Shown here: piece after piece, positions 1 through 7,865 of the stretch | How the letters are laid out: each line of letters opens with the position of its first letter | Numbering within the stretch: position 1 is the stretch's first letter | Origin: an uncultured Mycoplasma sp. | GTDB lineage: Bacteria > Bacillota_I > Bacilli_A > Mycoplasmatales > Mycoplasmoidaceae | DNA: 15,033 bases | Direction of reading: 5' to 3' | NCBI GenBank assembly: GCA_947177535.1 | Contig: CAMWUV010000002.1 | Coordinates: 1-15,033, forward strand | Notes under the pieces: model-generated | Databases searched by the model: none | The model's input: the letters and a program-made list of their open reading frames with translations, nothing else | What the model was told of the DNA's origin: nothing | Made by a program: the position numbers and the translations under genes

Positions 1-134
1 AAACAAAGCTTTTTAATAAGTTATTTAGGTAATTTTTTGCTAAAAAATAGCCAAAAATTTAATTTTAATTCAAAAAAATGTAAAATTTTTTTAAATTTTT
101 ATTTAATTTTATTTTTTTATGCTAATATTATTAT
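1..134. other. AT-rich flank with a weak hairpin
   Basis: This stretch is almost all A and T. The only local structure I see is a hairpin with GCTA (39-42) pairing TAGC (48-51), extended by TTTTT (34-38) against AAAAA (53-57) with one bulged C, followed by a T-rich tail. It could be a weak terminator for a gene left of the window. The + frame starting at base 1 stays open to TAA at 160-162, but its F/L/K/N/I composition is what such DNA gives by chance and I see no motif, so I do not call a gene. A TAATAT/TATTAT element at 123-131 could be the -10 of the RNA that follows. Confidence 0.35.
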
Positions 135-390
135 GGGTTTAATTGTTAGAGAGAAAGTATAACCTCGACAAAATACTTTTTTGTAGATGAAGCGACCCCT
201 TTTGATCAGAAGAATATAACAACAAAGCCATTTGGTTATTTGTCGGAATAATCGAATCTTGTGGTTAGCATGCTTCACCTACCGGTATGTGCATGTATCG
301 GATAGAGGCTAAAGAAAAAGAAACAATCGGTTTACTAGTGGATGTGATGCAATCTAAACATGGACAAGTAAACGGGTTGTTTTTATTTTT
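135..390 (+). ncRNA. Candidate structured RNA of unknown family upstream of deoD
   Basis: I count 78 G+C in bases 181-380 (39%), well above the surroundings, and GC islands in very AT-rich genomes often mark structured RNAs. Several helices can be drawn: AAAGTAT 154-160 with ATACTTT 173-179; TGAAGCG 188-194 with TGCTTCA 271-277, enclosing ACAAAGCC 222-229 with GGT 234-236 and TTTGT 239-243; CTA-CCGGTATG 279-289 with 294-305, one bulged A and a TGCA loop; and a 15-position helix 322-336 with 367-381 (one mismatch, one G-U). CCTC 163-166 could pair GAGG 305-308 at long range. An intrinsic terminator follows at once, and a TAATAT/TATTAT -10 lies just before. I looked for signatures of RNase P RNA, tmRNA, SRP RNA, 5S rRNA, tRNA, T-box and purine riboswitches and found none. 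It could instead be a long deoD leader, but I see no antiterminator partner for the terminator stem. Confidence 0.5.
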
Positions 391-394
391 ATAG

Positions 395-430
395 AACAAA
401 AATGAGTTTAAAAACTCATTTTTTTTATTT
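395..430 (+). terminator. Intrinsic terminator after the candidate RNA
   Basis: AATGAGTTT (401-409) pairs perfectly with AAACTCATT (412-420), flanked by an A-run on the left and TTTTTT (421-426) plus further T on the right. This is a textbook rho-independent terminator. It separates the structured region from deoD, 65 bases further on. Confidence 0.85.
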
Positions 431-441
431 TATATAGAAAT

Positions 442-471
442 TTAACATTAAAATTTTTTTATATCTTTAAT
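442..471 (+). promoter_or_regulatory. Possible deoD promoter
   Basis: TTAACA (442-447) and TTTAAT (466-471) are separated by 18 bases and lie between the upstream terminator and the deoD ribosome binding site. Both are imperfect, and in DNA this AT-rich such pairs arise by chance. The position is the main argument. Confidence 0.3.
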
Positions 472-495
472 TTAACTGCTTATGGAGAATTATTT

Positions 496-1206
496 ATGAC
501 ACCACATAATAGCGCAAAAAAAGAAGAAATTGCAAAAGTTGTGTTAATGCCAGGTGACCCATTAAGAGCACAATGGATGGCTGATAATTTTTTAACTAAT
601 GTAAAATTAGTGAACAAAGTTAGAGGAATGTTTGCTTTTACTGGTGAATATAAAAATAAAAAAGTAACAATTATGGGTCATGGTATGGGTATGCCATCAA
701 TTGGTATATATAGTTATGAATTATTTCATTTTTATGATGTTGATGTAATTATAAGAGTTGGAAGTGCTGGTTCATATTCAAAAAATATTAATGTTGGTGA
801 TTTAATACTTACTAAAGAAGCATATAGTGAATCAACATTTTCAAATTTAATTGGTATAGAAGCAAATAATAATGTTTTACAAGGAAATGCTAGTTTAAAT
901 GAATTAATCAAAAATACTGCTATTGAAAATAATATCTTATTAAAAGAAGCTAGAATTCATAGTTCTGATATTTTTTATGGATCTAAAAGAACTTTGAATC
1001 AAATAATTGAAGAAACTAAAGCAGAAGCAGTTGAAATGGAATCATTTGCATTATTTGCTAATGCTATTAAATTAAATAAAAAAGCAGCAACTTTACTTAC
1101 TTGTTCAGATTCATTAGTAACTCATGAATCTATGAGTGCTAATGATAGACAAACAAAATTTGTTTCTATGATTGATTTAGCATTAAAAACTGTATTAAAA
1201 ATTTAA
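496..1206 (+). CDS. deoD: Purine nucleoside phosphorylase (DeoD type)
   Basis: The 236-residue product is a cytoplasmic, trimeric-type (NP-I, E. coli DeoD-like) phosphorylase that splits purine (deoxy)ribonucleosides with phosphate into base and (deoxy)ribose-1-phosphate. Family landmarks line up nearly residue for residue with E. coli DeoD: His4, Gly20 and Arg24 in MPGDPLRA, Arg43, Arg87 and Ser90 in RVGSAG (phosphate site), VEMES at 179-183 (ribose site), and catalytic Asp205 in TCSDS with Arg218 in DRQTKF. Full length. The start is set by GGAG at 484-487, eight bases before ATG. It heads a cluster with deoA, cdd and a phosphomutase, so its sugar-1-phosphate product can be used by the last gene. 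Identification is firm; base preference cannot be read from sequence. Confidence 0.96.
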   Translation: MTPHNSAKKEEIAKVVLMPGDPLRAQWMADNFLTNVKLVNKVRGMFAFTGEYKNKKVTIMGHGMGMPSIGIYSYELFHFYDVDVIIRVGSAGSYSKNINVGDLILTKEAYSESTFSNLIGIEANNNVLQGNASLNELIKNTAIENNILLKEARIHSSDIFYGSKRTLNQIIEETKAEAVEMESFALFANAIKLNKKAATLLTCSDSLVTHESMSANDRQTKFVSMIDLALKTVLKI

Positions 1207-1211
1207 TAATT

Positions 1212-2513
1212 ATGACTATTTTAGATTTAATTGAAAAGAAAAAAAATAATAAAAAAATATCTGAAGATGAATTTGATTTTTTTATTAGAGGTCTGATAAA
1301 AGGAGAAATTAAAGATTATCAGACTACTGCATTTTTAATGTCTATATATTTTAATAAACTAGATTTTGATGAAACATTTTTTTTGACTAAAGCAATTATT
1401 AATAGTGGAAAAGTTTTTAAATGACCAGATTCTATTAAAAATCTTATTGATAAACACTCAACTGGTGGAGTTGGTGACAAAGTTAGTTTAATTATTTTAC
1501 CTATATTAAGCTGTTTTGGTGTTAATATAGCAAAAATGTCTGGTAGGGGATTGGGTTATACAGGAGGAACAATTGATAAATTAGATTCAATTAATATGAA
1601 TACAAATTTAACTAGTAATGAAGCAATCGATATATTGTTAAAAAATCATTTTTTTATAATGCAACAAACTAAGGATATTGTTCCTGCAGACAAAATTCTT
1701 TATGAATTAAGAGATACATCAGGAACTATTAATAATGTTTCATTAATAGCATCTTCAATTATGTCAAAAAAAATAGCATTAAATACTAAATATATTTATC
1801 TAGATGTAAAAGTAGGAGATGGTGCTTTTTTTGAAGATTTAAACCATGCAAAAGAATTTGGTGAACTTTGCATAATGATTGGTAAAAAATTTAATAAAAA
1901 TGTTGTAGTTCATTACACTGATATGAATAAACCTTTAGGAAGATGTCTTGGAAATTTAATTGAAATTAAAGAAGCAGTAGATTTTTTACAAGGTAAATTT
2001 AACTGTTTATATTTGAAAGAACTGATTTTTGAATTTACTAAAGACATTTTGTTAGATTTAAATATTTGTAAAACTTCAGAAGAAGCAATTACAAAAATTG
2101 AAAGTGTTATTAATGATAAAAAAGCAGTTAAATCTTTTTTAAATTGAAACATATATCAAGATGGTAATTTAAAAATGATTCAGGATTTAAATAATTTTTA
2201 TAATCCAAAATTTAAAAAAGAAATTAAAGCAAAAAAAGAAGGATATGTTAATTTTCTCTCTAACAAAAAATTAGGATTAATATTAATAGACTTAAAAGCA
2301 GGAAGAAAAATAAAAACAGATAATTTAGATTTTTTATCTGGTTTATATTTAAATAAATATTCTGGTGAATTTGTACAAAAAAATGAAACAATTATAACTG
2401 TTTATGCATCTAATGAAATTAGTGAAGAAATAATAAATAAAATTGAAAAGAACATTGAAATTAGAAATGAAAAAATTAAATTAAATAAAACAATACTAGG
2501 AATTAGTAAGTAA
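1212..2513 (+). CDS. deoA: Thymidine / pyrimidine-nucleoside phosphorylase
   Basis: The 433-residue enzyme cleaves thymidine and deoxyuridine (possibly uridine) to base plus (deoxy)ribose-1-phosphate. Two TGA codons read as Trp (1422-1424 and 2145-2147). The phosphate loop KHSTGGVGDK (81-90) holds the His matching E. coli His85. SGRGLGYTGGT (110-120) follows, with Tyr where most relatives have His. LRDTSGT carries Arg167 (E. coli Arg171), and the conserved Ser and Lys of the SSIMSKK segment follow. DVKVGDGAF and TDMNKPLG are also typical, and the C-terminal domain has the KAGRK motif. Length matches the family. Only five bases separate it from the deoD stop and I see no Shine-Dalgarno sequence, so translation is probably coupled to deoD. 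In M. genitalium deoC lies between these two genes; here it does not. Confidence 0.95.
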
Positions 2514-2529
2514 CAAAAGGAGATTGTAA

Positions 2530-2946
2530 ATGAACAACAAAAATATTAGTGTTATTTATTCAAAATTAAAAGAAATTATTAAAAATGCTTATGTTCCATA
2601 TTCAAATTTTAGAGTTGCTTCAATTTGTAAAGCAAATAATTCTTTTTATTATGGGGTTAATGTGGAAAATTCTTCTTATCCTGTTACACTTTGTGGAGAA
2701 AGAAATGCAATTTCTACAGCTATTAGTAATGGCCACAAACAAATTGATGAAGTCTATTTATTAACTGATTCTAATTATTTTTCTACACCTTGTGGAATGT
2801 GTAGACAGTTTATGAGTGAATTTATGGAATCAGATGATTGTAAAATCTATATTTTTAATTGAGAAGGTAAGTATATAGAATATACTATTAATGAATTATT
2901 AAAAAGTCGATTTACAAAAAAAGATTTAAATTATAAAGGAATTTAA
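2530..2946 (+). CDS. cdd: Cytidine deaminase
   Basis: The 138-residue product is a small tetrameric-type cytidine/deoxycytidine deaminase, a zinc enzyme giving (deoxy)uridine, which DeoA can then cleave. The zinc and catalytic motif is TLCGERNA: Cys55 as ligand and Glu57 as proton shuttle (most relatives have CAER, so Gly replaces Ala). PCGMCRQ supplies Cys88 and Cys91. NVENSSYP is the usual substrate-pocket segment. One TGA (2860-2862) is Trp, so a standard-code reading would lose the last 28 residues. A strong Shine-Dalgarno sequence, AAAAGGAGA (2515-2523), fixes the start 17 bases after the deoA stop. Confidence 0.95.
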
Positions 2947-2950
2947 TATT

Positions 2951-4612
2951 ATGAAAAGTGGAAATACCAGTTCTATTGAGTATATAAAAACTAATCCAAT
3001 TGCTAATGATTGAATTAGTTCATCTAGAATAAATGATGAATATAAAAAATTTATTTTAAATATGTCACCTGAAGAAATTAGCACTTTTTTTTCTAATGAA
3101 AAAATGCAATTTGGAACTGCTGGAATAAGAGCAACAGTAGGACCAGGTACTAATCAAATGAATGTTTTTACTTATCAACAAATGGCTGAAGGTGTTGCAA
3201 AATGATTATTAAGTCAAAAAAATGAACCAGCTGTAATTGTTGCACATGATACAAGAAAAAATGCTGATTATTATGCAATGATAGTTGCTAGAACTTTATC
3301 AAGTTTTGGAATAAAAGTTTTTTTATTTAAAAATAATCAAATGAAAGCTACACCAATTGTTTCATATAGTGTTAGAGAAACTGAAACAGATGCAGCTATT
3401 ATTATCACAGCCAGTCATAATCCTAAAAATTACTTAGGCTTCAAAGTTTATGGAGAAACAGGTGGTCAAATTTTAGATGATGATGCAAACCAAATAATTT
3501 CACATATGCCTGAAAATAGTTCAATAATCAGTAATACTTATGTTCCTAATGAAAGTTTAATTTCATATTTTGATGATACAATTGTAGAAAGCTATTTTGA
3601 TGCATCTTATAAATGTTTAATTAATACTAATATTTTTAGATCAAAAAATTTTCCTGTTGTGTTCACTCCACATCATGGAACAGCATGTTATGATTTACCT
3701 TATTTATTAAAAACATTAGGATATGAAAATATTTTTTCAGTTCCAGAACAATCAAATCCAGATTCAAATTTTACATATTCACCTTCATTTAATCCTGAAG
3801 AAAAAATTTCTTTTAATTTAGCTGTTCAGTATGCTGAAAGACTTAAAGCAAAAATTATACTTGGAGTTGATCCAGATGCTGATAGATTAGCAGTGGTTGT
3901 AAAACACAAAAACAGATGACATTATTTAACTGGAAATGAAATGGGAATTATTTTTACTAATTATGTTTTACAAAATAGAAAATTTGAAAAAATCCCTTTC
4001 ATTGTTTCAACTTATGTTTCTACAAATTATATTGATAGAATAGCTGCTAAATATGGAGCAAAAGTATTTAGAACTCCAACTGGATTTAAATGGGTAGGAG
4101 CTGAAATTGATAAAAACATAGATTCTATGGAATTTGTTGTTGGTTTTGAAGAAGCAATTGGTTCTTTAAATTCAGATATTAATAGAGATAAAGATAGTTT
4201 TCAAGCTGCTGCATTAGCACTAGAAATTTTTACTAATTTAGATGATGATGAAAGAACTTTAATAGATTATTTGGATGAAATTTTTGCAGAATTTGGATAC
4301 TGAGCTGGTGAAACAGTTTCATACAAAATAGAATCTTTAAATTGAAAAGAAGAAATGCAAATGAAGTTAGAAAAATTCCAAAAAATAAAAAATGAAGATA
4401 TTTTGGGAATTAAAATTAAAGGTATTAACTGAAATGAACCTGCAAAAGCTTTAGAATGACATTTAGAAAATGACATGTGAATTAAATTTAGATTATCTGG
4501 AACTGAACCTAAATTTAAAATTTACTATGAAATTTATGGAGAAAACAAAGAATCTTGTAATCAAATTTTAAAAACATTTAAAGAAGAATTTGAATTTTTG
4601 CTAAGATCATAA
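2951..4612 (+). CDS. Phosphopentomutase / phosphoglucomutase family (PGM2-like)
   Basis: The 553-residue alpha-D-phosphohexomutase superfamily protein has all four signature regions: QFGTAGIRA near the N-terminus; the phosphoserine loop TASHNP (153-158, Ser155); the metal loop DPDADR (307-312); the sugar-specificity loop GFEEAIG (398-404); and the phosphate-binding loop RLSGTEPK (514-521). Length matches the M. genitalium homologue MG053 (annotated manB). Being last in a nucleoside phosphorylase operon argues that it converts ribose-1-P and deoxyribose-1-P to the 5-phosphates, perhaps also hexose-1-P to hexose-6-P; that choice is inference. Eight TGA codons read as Trp, including at 3917-3919 and 4301-4303. 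AAAGGA (2935-2940), inside the end of cdd, is the ribosome binding site, and the gene starts four bases after the cdd stop. Confidence 0.92.
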
Positions 4613-4643
4613 ATATTAAAAAATTTATACTCAATTAAAATAT

Positions 4644-4699
4644 GAAGTGTAACACGCATAATAATAAAATTTATGTGGACACTTCTTTTATTTTTTTTA
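4644..4699 (+). terminator. Hairpin terminator ending the nucleoside operon
   Basis: GAAGTGT (4644-4650) pairs with ACACTTC (4679-4685). The intervening bases fold further through CATAA with TTATG. A T-rich tract with one A follows (4686-4699). It sits 31 bases after the phosphomutase stop and isolates the next gene. Confidence 0.75.
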
Positions 4700-4816
4700 T
4701 TTCAAAAAAAGAAAAATTTATATACAGAACTGTTATCATTATTATTTCATGTTATCTTATTTATACATAAATTTTTATAGTTATAAAATTTATACAGGGT
4801 ATAAAATTAGGGAGGA

Positions 4817-4846
4817 TTAAGTAAAATAAATTTTTAGTGCTATACT
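4817..4846 (+). promoter_or_regulatory. Probable promoter of the 958-residue exported protein gene
   Basis: TATACT (4841-4846) is a near-consensus -10 box, preceded by TTAAGT (4817-4822) at an 18-base spacing as a weak -35. It predicts a start near 4852 and a leader of about 22 bases with no Shine-Dalgarno sequence. An unused AGGGAGGA (4809-4816) lies just upstream. The rest of 4700-4810 is AT-rich with no further gene visible. Confidence 0.45.
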
Positions 4847-4874
4847 AAATGTTTATTTAACTATGATTTAACTT

Positions 4875-7751
4875 ATGAAATTTTGTTTTAAGAAAAAAGT
4901 TATTGCAATTACAGGTCTTGGTGTTGCTGGTATGACAATAGCAACAACAACATCAGCTTTAACTGCTTATAGTAATCAGATAACTGATAATACTCAATCT
5001 AATGAAATTGTGGTTCCTATAGAAGATGAAATAGATGGTAAAGTACCAAATATTCCTATAGGTCCTTCTGTTCCTCCGATGTCTGGAAATGTTGCATCTG
5101 ATAATGTAAAAGAAGATATAACTGATTGAGATGAATTTAGAAGTGGAACAATGGCAGCATCTGTTGTTTCAAGAATTAGTGAAATCAATTTAGACTTTAA
5201 AAGAACTCAACCAAATGATTATGGTTTAGAACAAAGCTATAATGAGTTTGTAAAAAATGGAGATTTTTCTAAATTTGTAACTTCTGCTGAAAATCTAAAA
5301 ACAGATTTATATTTATTTATTGATTCTTTTTGAACTAAGAACAATAAAGATTTTGATATTCTTTCTTTTTCTATAGATAACTTTATTGTTTCTGGAAACA
5401 ACCCTAATCAAATTATTTTAGGTACTAGTACTGTTTCTTTTGATATAAATGTTGAAATAAGTGCTTTTAAAAATGTTCAATTAGCTGTTAGTACTAAAAC
5501 TTTTAACTTAGAAAAAGGTGAAAAAGTTAACTTAAAAATATCAGTAGATAATAAAACTGTTAAACCTGCAATTAATGAATTAAATAATGAATTTTATCTA
5601 GGATGAGAAATTAGTTCAGCAACATTTGAGTTTAAAAATCAATCATTTAATAGACTTTTATCTCCAACTGAAGATTCTTATTCATATGCTTTTCAATACA
5701 TATTTGATAATTTAACAAATAAAAAAAATTATGTAGAACTTTACAGAATGTATCAATCAGAAATTTTAAATATGGATGTAAATAAAGTTAAAGAAAAAAT
5801 TGTAAATTACTATGATCAACAGATTGAAGAATCAATGGAATATGTTGATATGGGAATTAAAATTCTTGAAATATTGAAAAACAACCCAAATATTAGAGAT
5901 TTACTAAGTCAAGTAGTTCCATATGTTGCTAAAATAGTTACAAAACTCAATATTTTTCCATCATTTATTGAACCATTATTAACTGAGGGTTTTAAAGATA
6001 ATCAAACATCTTTTCTTTCAGTTTTTCAAAAAAATAAACAAGCAGTTATGAGTTATGTAAATGAATATATGCCAGATTTGGCTGATTTAGCAGCACCAGT
6101 GATTGAAGCAATTGGTCCAGACATAACAAATGAACAAATAATGGAATTAAAAAGTTTATTAGTTTACTTTGGTTTAGATGATCAAATTGTTAATATTATT
6201 GTTAATGATTTTTTAGGTTCAAATGGTAATCCTAAATCTTTATATAATATCGTATTTGACAATATTAAAACATTTCTTTCACTTATTTTTCAGCAAAATG
6301 ATAATGATGTCATTGATGGAATTCTAGGAATTATTAATTTGTTTATTACTCCAAACACAAAAAATGAATTAACTCCAATTTTTTCAGTAGTTTTTGATGG
6401 TAAAACAAATAAACAAACTTTTATTTCTGCAATTGGTAAAATTATAAATTTAACTGGTGTTTCAAGTATATTGGATGTTTTATTTGTAAACAATGACTTA
6501 ATTAATTTGGAAGCAGTACAAGGAATTTTAAATTCAATTTATAATTTTGCTAATGGAATTTTTGAAAAAAATGATAGTTTTACAAATTATAAAGATAGTT
6601 ACAAAAATATAGGATTTAAAAGTGGTTTTAGTATTAATCCAACAATTAATAAAAAAGATCAAACAATTAACTTTAAATATGTTACATACTTAAATTTTAA
6701 TAAGAAAGTAACTTTAGATTTAACACCAATTAAAAAAATGTTTACTCCTGAAAATGTATGAGATTTAATAAATTCATTTCAAGACATATCTGGATATTCT
6801 TGAATTATGAACAAAACATGATTATATAGTGGTGTGATGGGATTCATTCCAAATTCTATTTCAGTTGGTGGGTCACCTACAAGTTATACAGAAATTAATT
6901 ATGAAGCTGACAATTCTTTACTATTTTTTGATCCAATTAAATCTGATTACAACTACAACTTAGGTTTTAAATTTGATTACAAAACAAGAATTGGTTTTAA
7001 AGATCAGACTTTGGTTTCTTCACTAACAAATCCTTTTAATTCTAATTTTAATTGAAGACAAATAGGGCCAGTTTTAGTTTGAGGAGACTATTACTATTCA
7101 GAATTTTGAAGATCAGTTCTTTCAAATGTTATTATTAGAGATTATGTTTTTACTAATAGAGCACATATTGAATATTCATCTAAAGTTGTTGCTGATGTTT
7201 CAACATATGATCCAAACCTATATACTACAGGATTTACAGTAACTCCAACTGATAACAGCAAAAAAATGAATGGTAAATCAATTTATGATGAAATTGTTTT
7301 GTGACCAAGTTTTTATACACATGAAGTTGTAAATACAGGAAATCTATATGATGTTAAATACTCAAATACAAAAAATTATGCTGAACAACTTGATGCTTTA
7401 ACACCTATTATTCCAAAAATGTTAGCAGACAAAATTACTAGTACTAACTTTTCAGTAAGTGAAAATGCTAATTATTTGTTATATACTAATTTATCAACTA
7501 AATCTTATTCAGATGTTTTATTTAATTTTGGTTTACCAATTCACATTACAATCAAATATATAGTTGGTAAAACTGATGTAAAAGTAAATATTAATTTTTT
7601 CCAAATGAATCATCAATTATATTTGCCTTTTATGTATTATGATACTGTTTCAAAAAAGATGGTTGATTCTTATTCAGAAAATTTTTCTCAAATTAATAAC
7701 AAAGTTGATTCTGTTGGTAGTTGATTCTGACAGGGTGAATTTTATAGATAA
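4875..7751 (+). CDS. Large exported/surface protein of unknown function
   Basis: This is one continuous 958-codon gene when TGA is Trp; it has at least twelve in-frame TGA codons (for example 5127, 5331, 6759, 7053, 7722, 7728). The N-terminus is a classic signal or anchor sequence: basic FKKK at 5-8, then an apolar stretch from about 9 to 28 with a plausible signal peptidase site after TSA (26-28). There is no lipobox: the only early Cys is residue 4. A Pro/Gly-rich linker with acidic residues follows (about 45-75). Residues about 290-630 are long alternating hydrophobic and polar helices; the last third is rich in Trp, Tyr, Phe and Asn. There is no later transmembrane span that I can see. 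I recognise no family. The context (own promoter, own 3' hairpin) says a single-gene unit. A secreted or surface-attached, possibly lineage-specific protein is the best description. ATG at 4875 is the only usable start; the in-frame ATG at 4863 meets a stop at once. Confidence 0.85.
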
Positions 7752-7770
7752 AAAATAAATTTAAAATAAT

Positions 7771-7799
7771 TTTATATTTTATTAATATTGTAATAAAAT
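7771..7799 (+). promoter_or_regulatory. nusA: Possible nusA operon promoter
   Basis: TTTATA (7771-7776) and TAAAAT (7794-7799) are spaced by 17 bases in the gap before nusA, which would give a leader of about 60 bases. The match is weak and the DNA is AT-rich. The reason to propose it is that no promoter fits between the downstream hairpin and the nusA start. Confidence 0.3.
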
Positions 7800-7810
7800 A
7801 TAACCAGTGC

Positions 7811-7851
7811 AAATTGAGTGAGAGGTTTCTCTTGCTCAATTTCTTTTTTTT
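7811..7851 (+). terminator. nusA: Terminator-type hairpin directly before the nusA RBS (candidate attenuator)
   Basis: AAATTGAG (7811-7818) pairs perfectly with CTCAATTT (7835-7842). The stem continues through TGAGAG with CTCTTG (two wobble pairs) around a GTTT loop, about 14 pairs in total. After one C, eight T follow (7844-7851). It is 60 bases past the stop of the exported-protein gene and only five bases before the nusA Shine-Dalgarno sequence. It may end the upstream transcript, regulate nusA by attenuation, or both. Confidence 0.85.
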
Positions 7852-7865
7852 AATATGGAGTAAAA

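Noticed and set aside
1..162. + frame open from the window edge to TAA 160-162, possibly the end of an upstream gene
   Set aside because: Composition is only F, L, K, N, I and Y as expected for this DNA, there is no motif, and it would run into the structured RNA region. Sequence to the left is needed to decide.
135..390. RNase P RNA, tmRNA, SRP RNA, 5S rRNA or purine riboswitch identity for the structured region
   Set aside because: The GAGGAAAGTCC core of RNase P RNA, the tmRNA ends and CCA, the SRP GGAAGGAAGCAGC loop, 5S motifs and purine-riboswitch loops are all absent.
1422..2147. Genes apparently broken by TGA codons (deoA, cdd, phosphomutase, nusA, infB, ssb and others)
   Set aside because: Frames stay open and family motifs continue across every TGA. 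UGA encodes Trp here, so these are not pseudogenes or frameshifts.
4666..4775. 11-base inverted repeat (AAAATTTATGT at 4666-4676, ACATAAATTTT at 4765-4775), suggestive of an invertible promoter as in M. penetrans surface genes
   Set aside because: It is short, AT-only apart from one base and expected near chance in this DNA. The likely promoter (4817-4846) lies outside the repeats, so inversion would not switch it.
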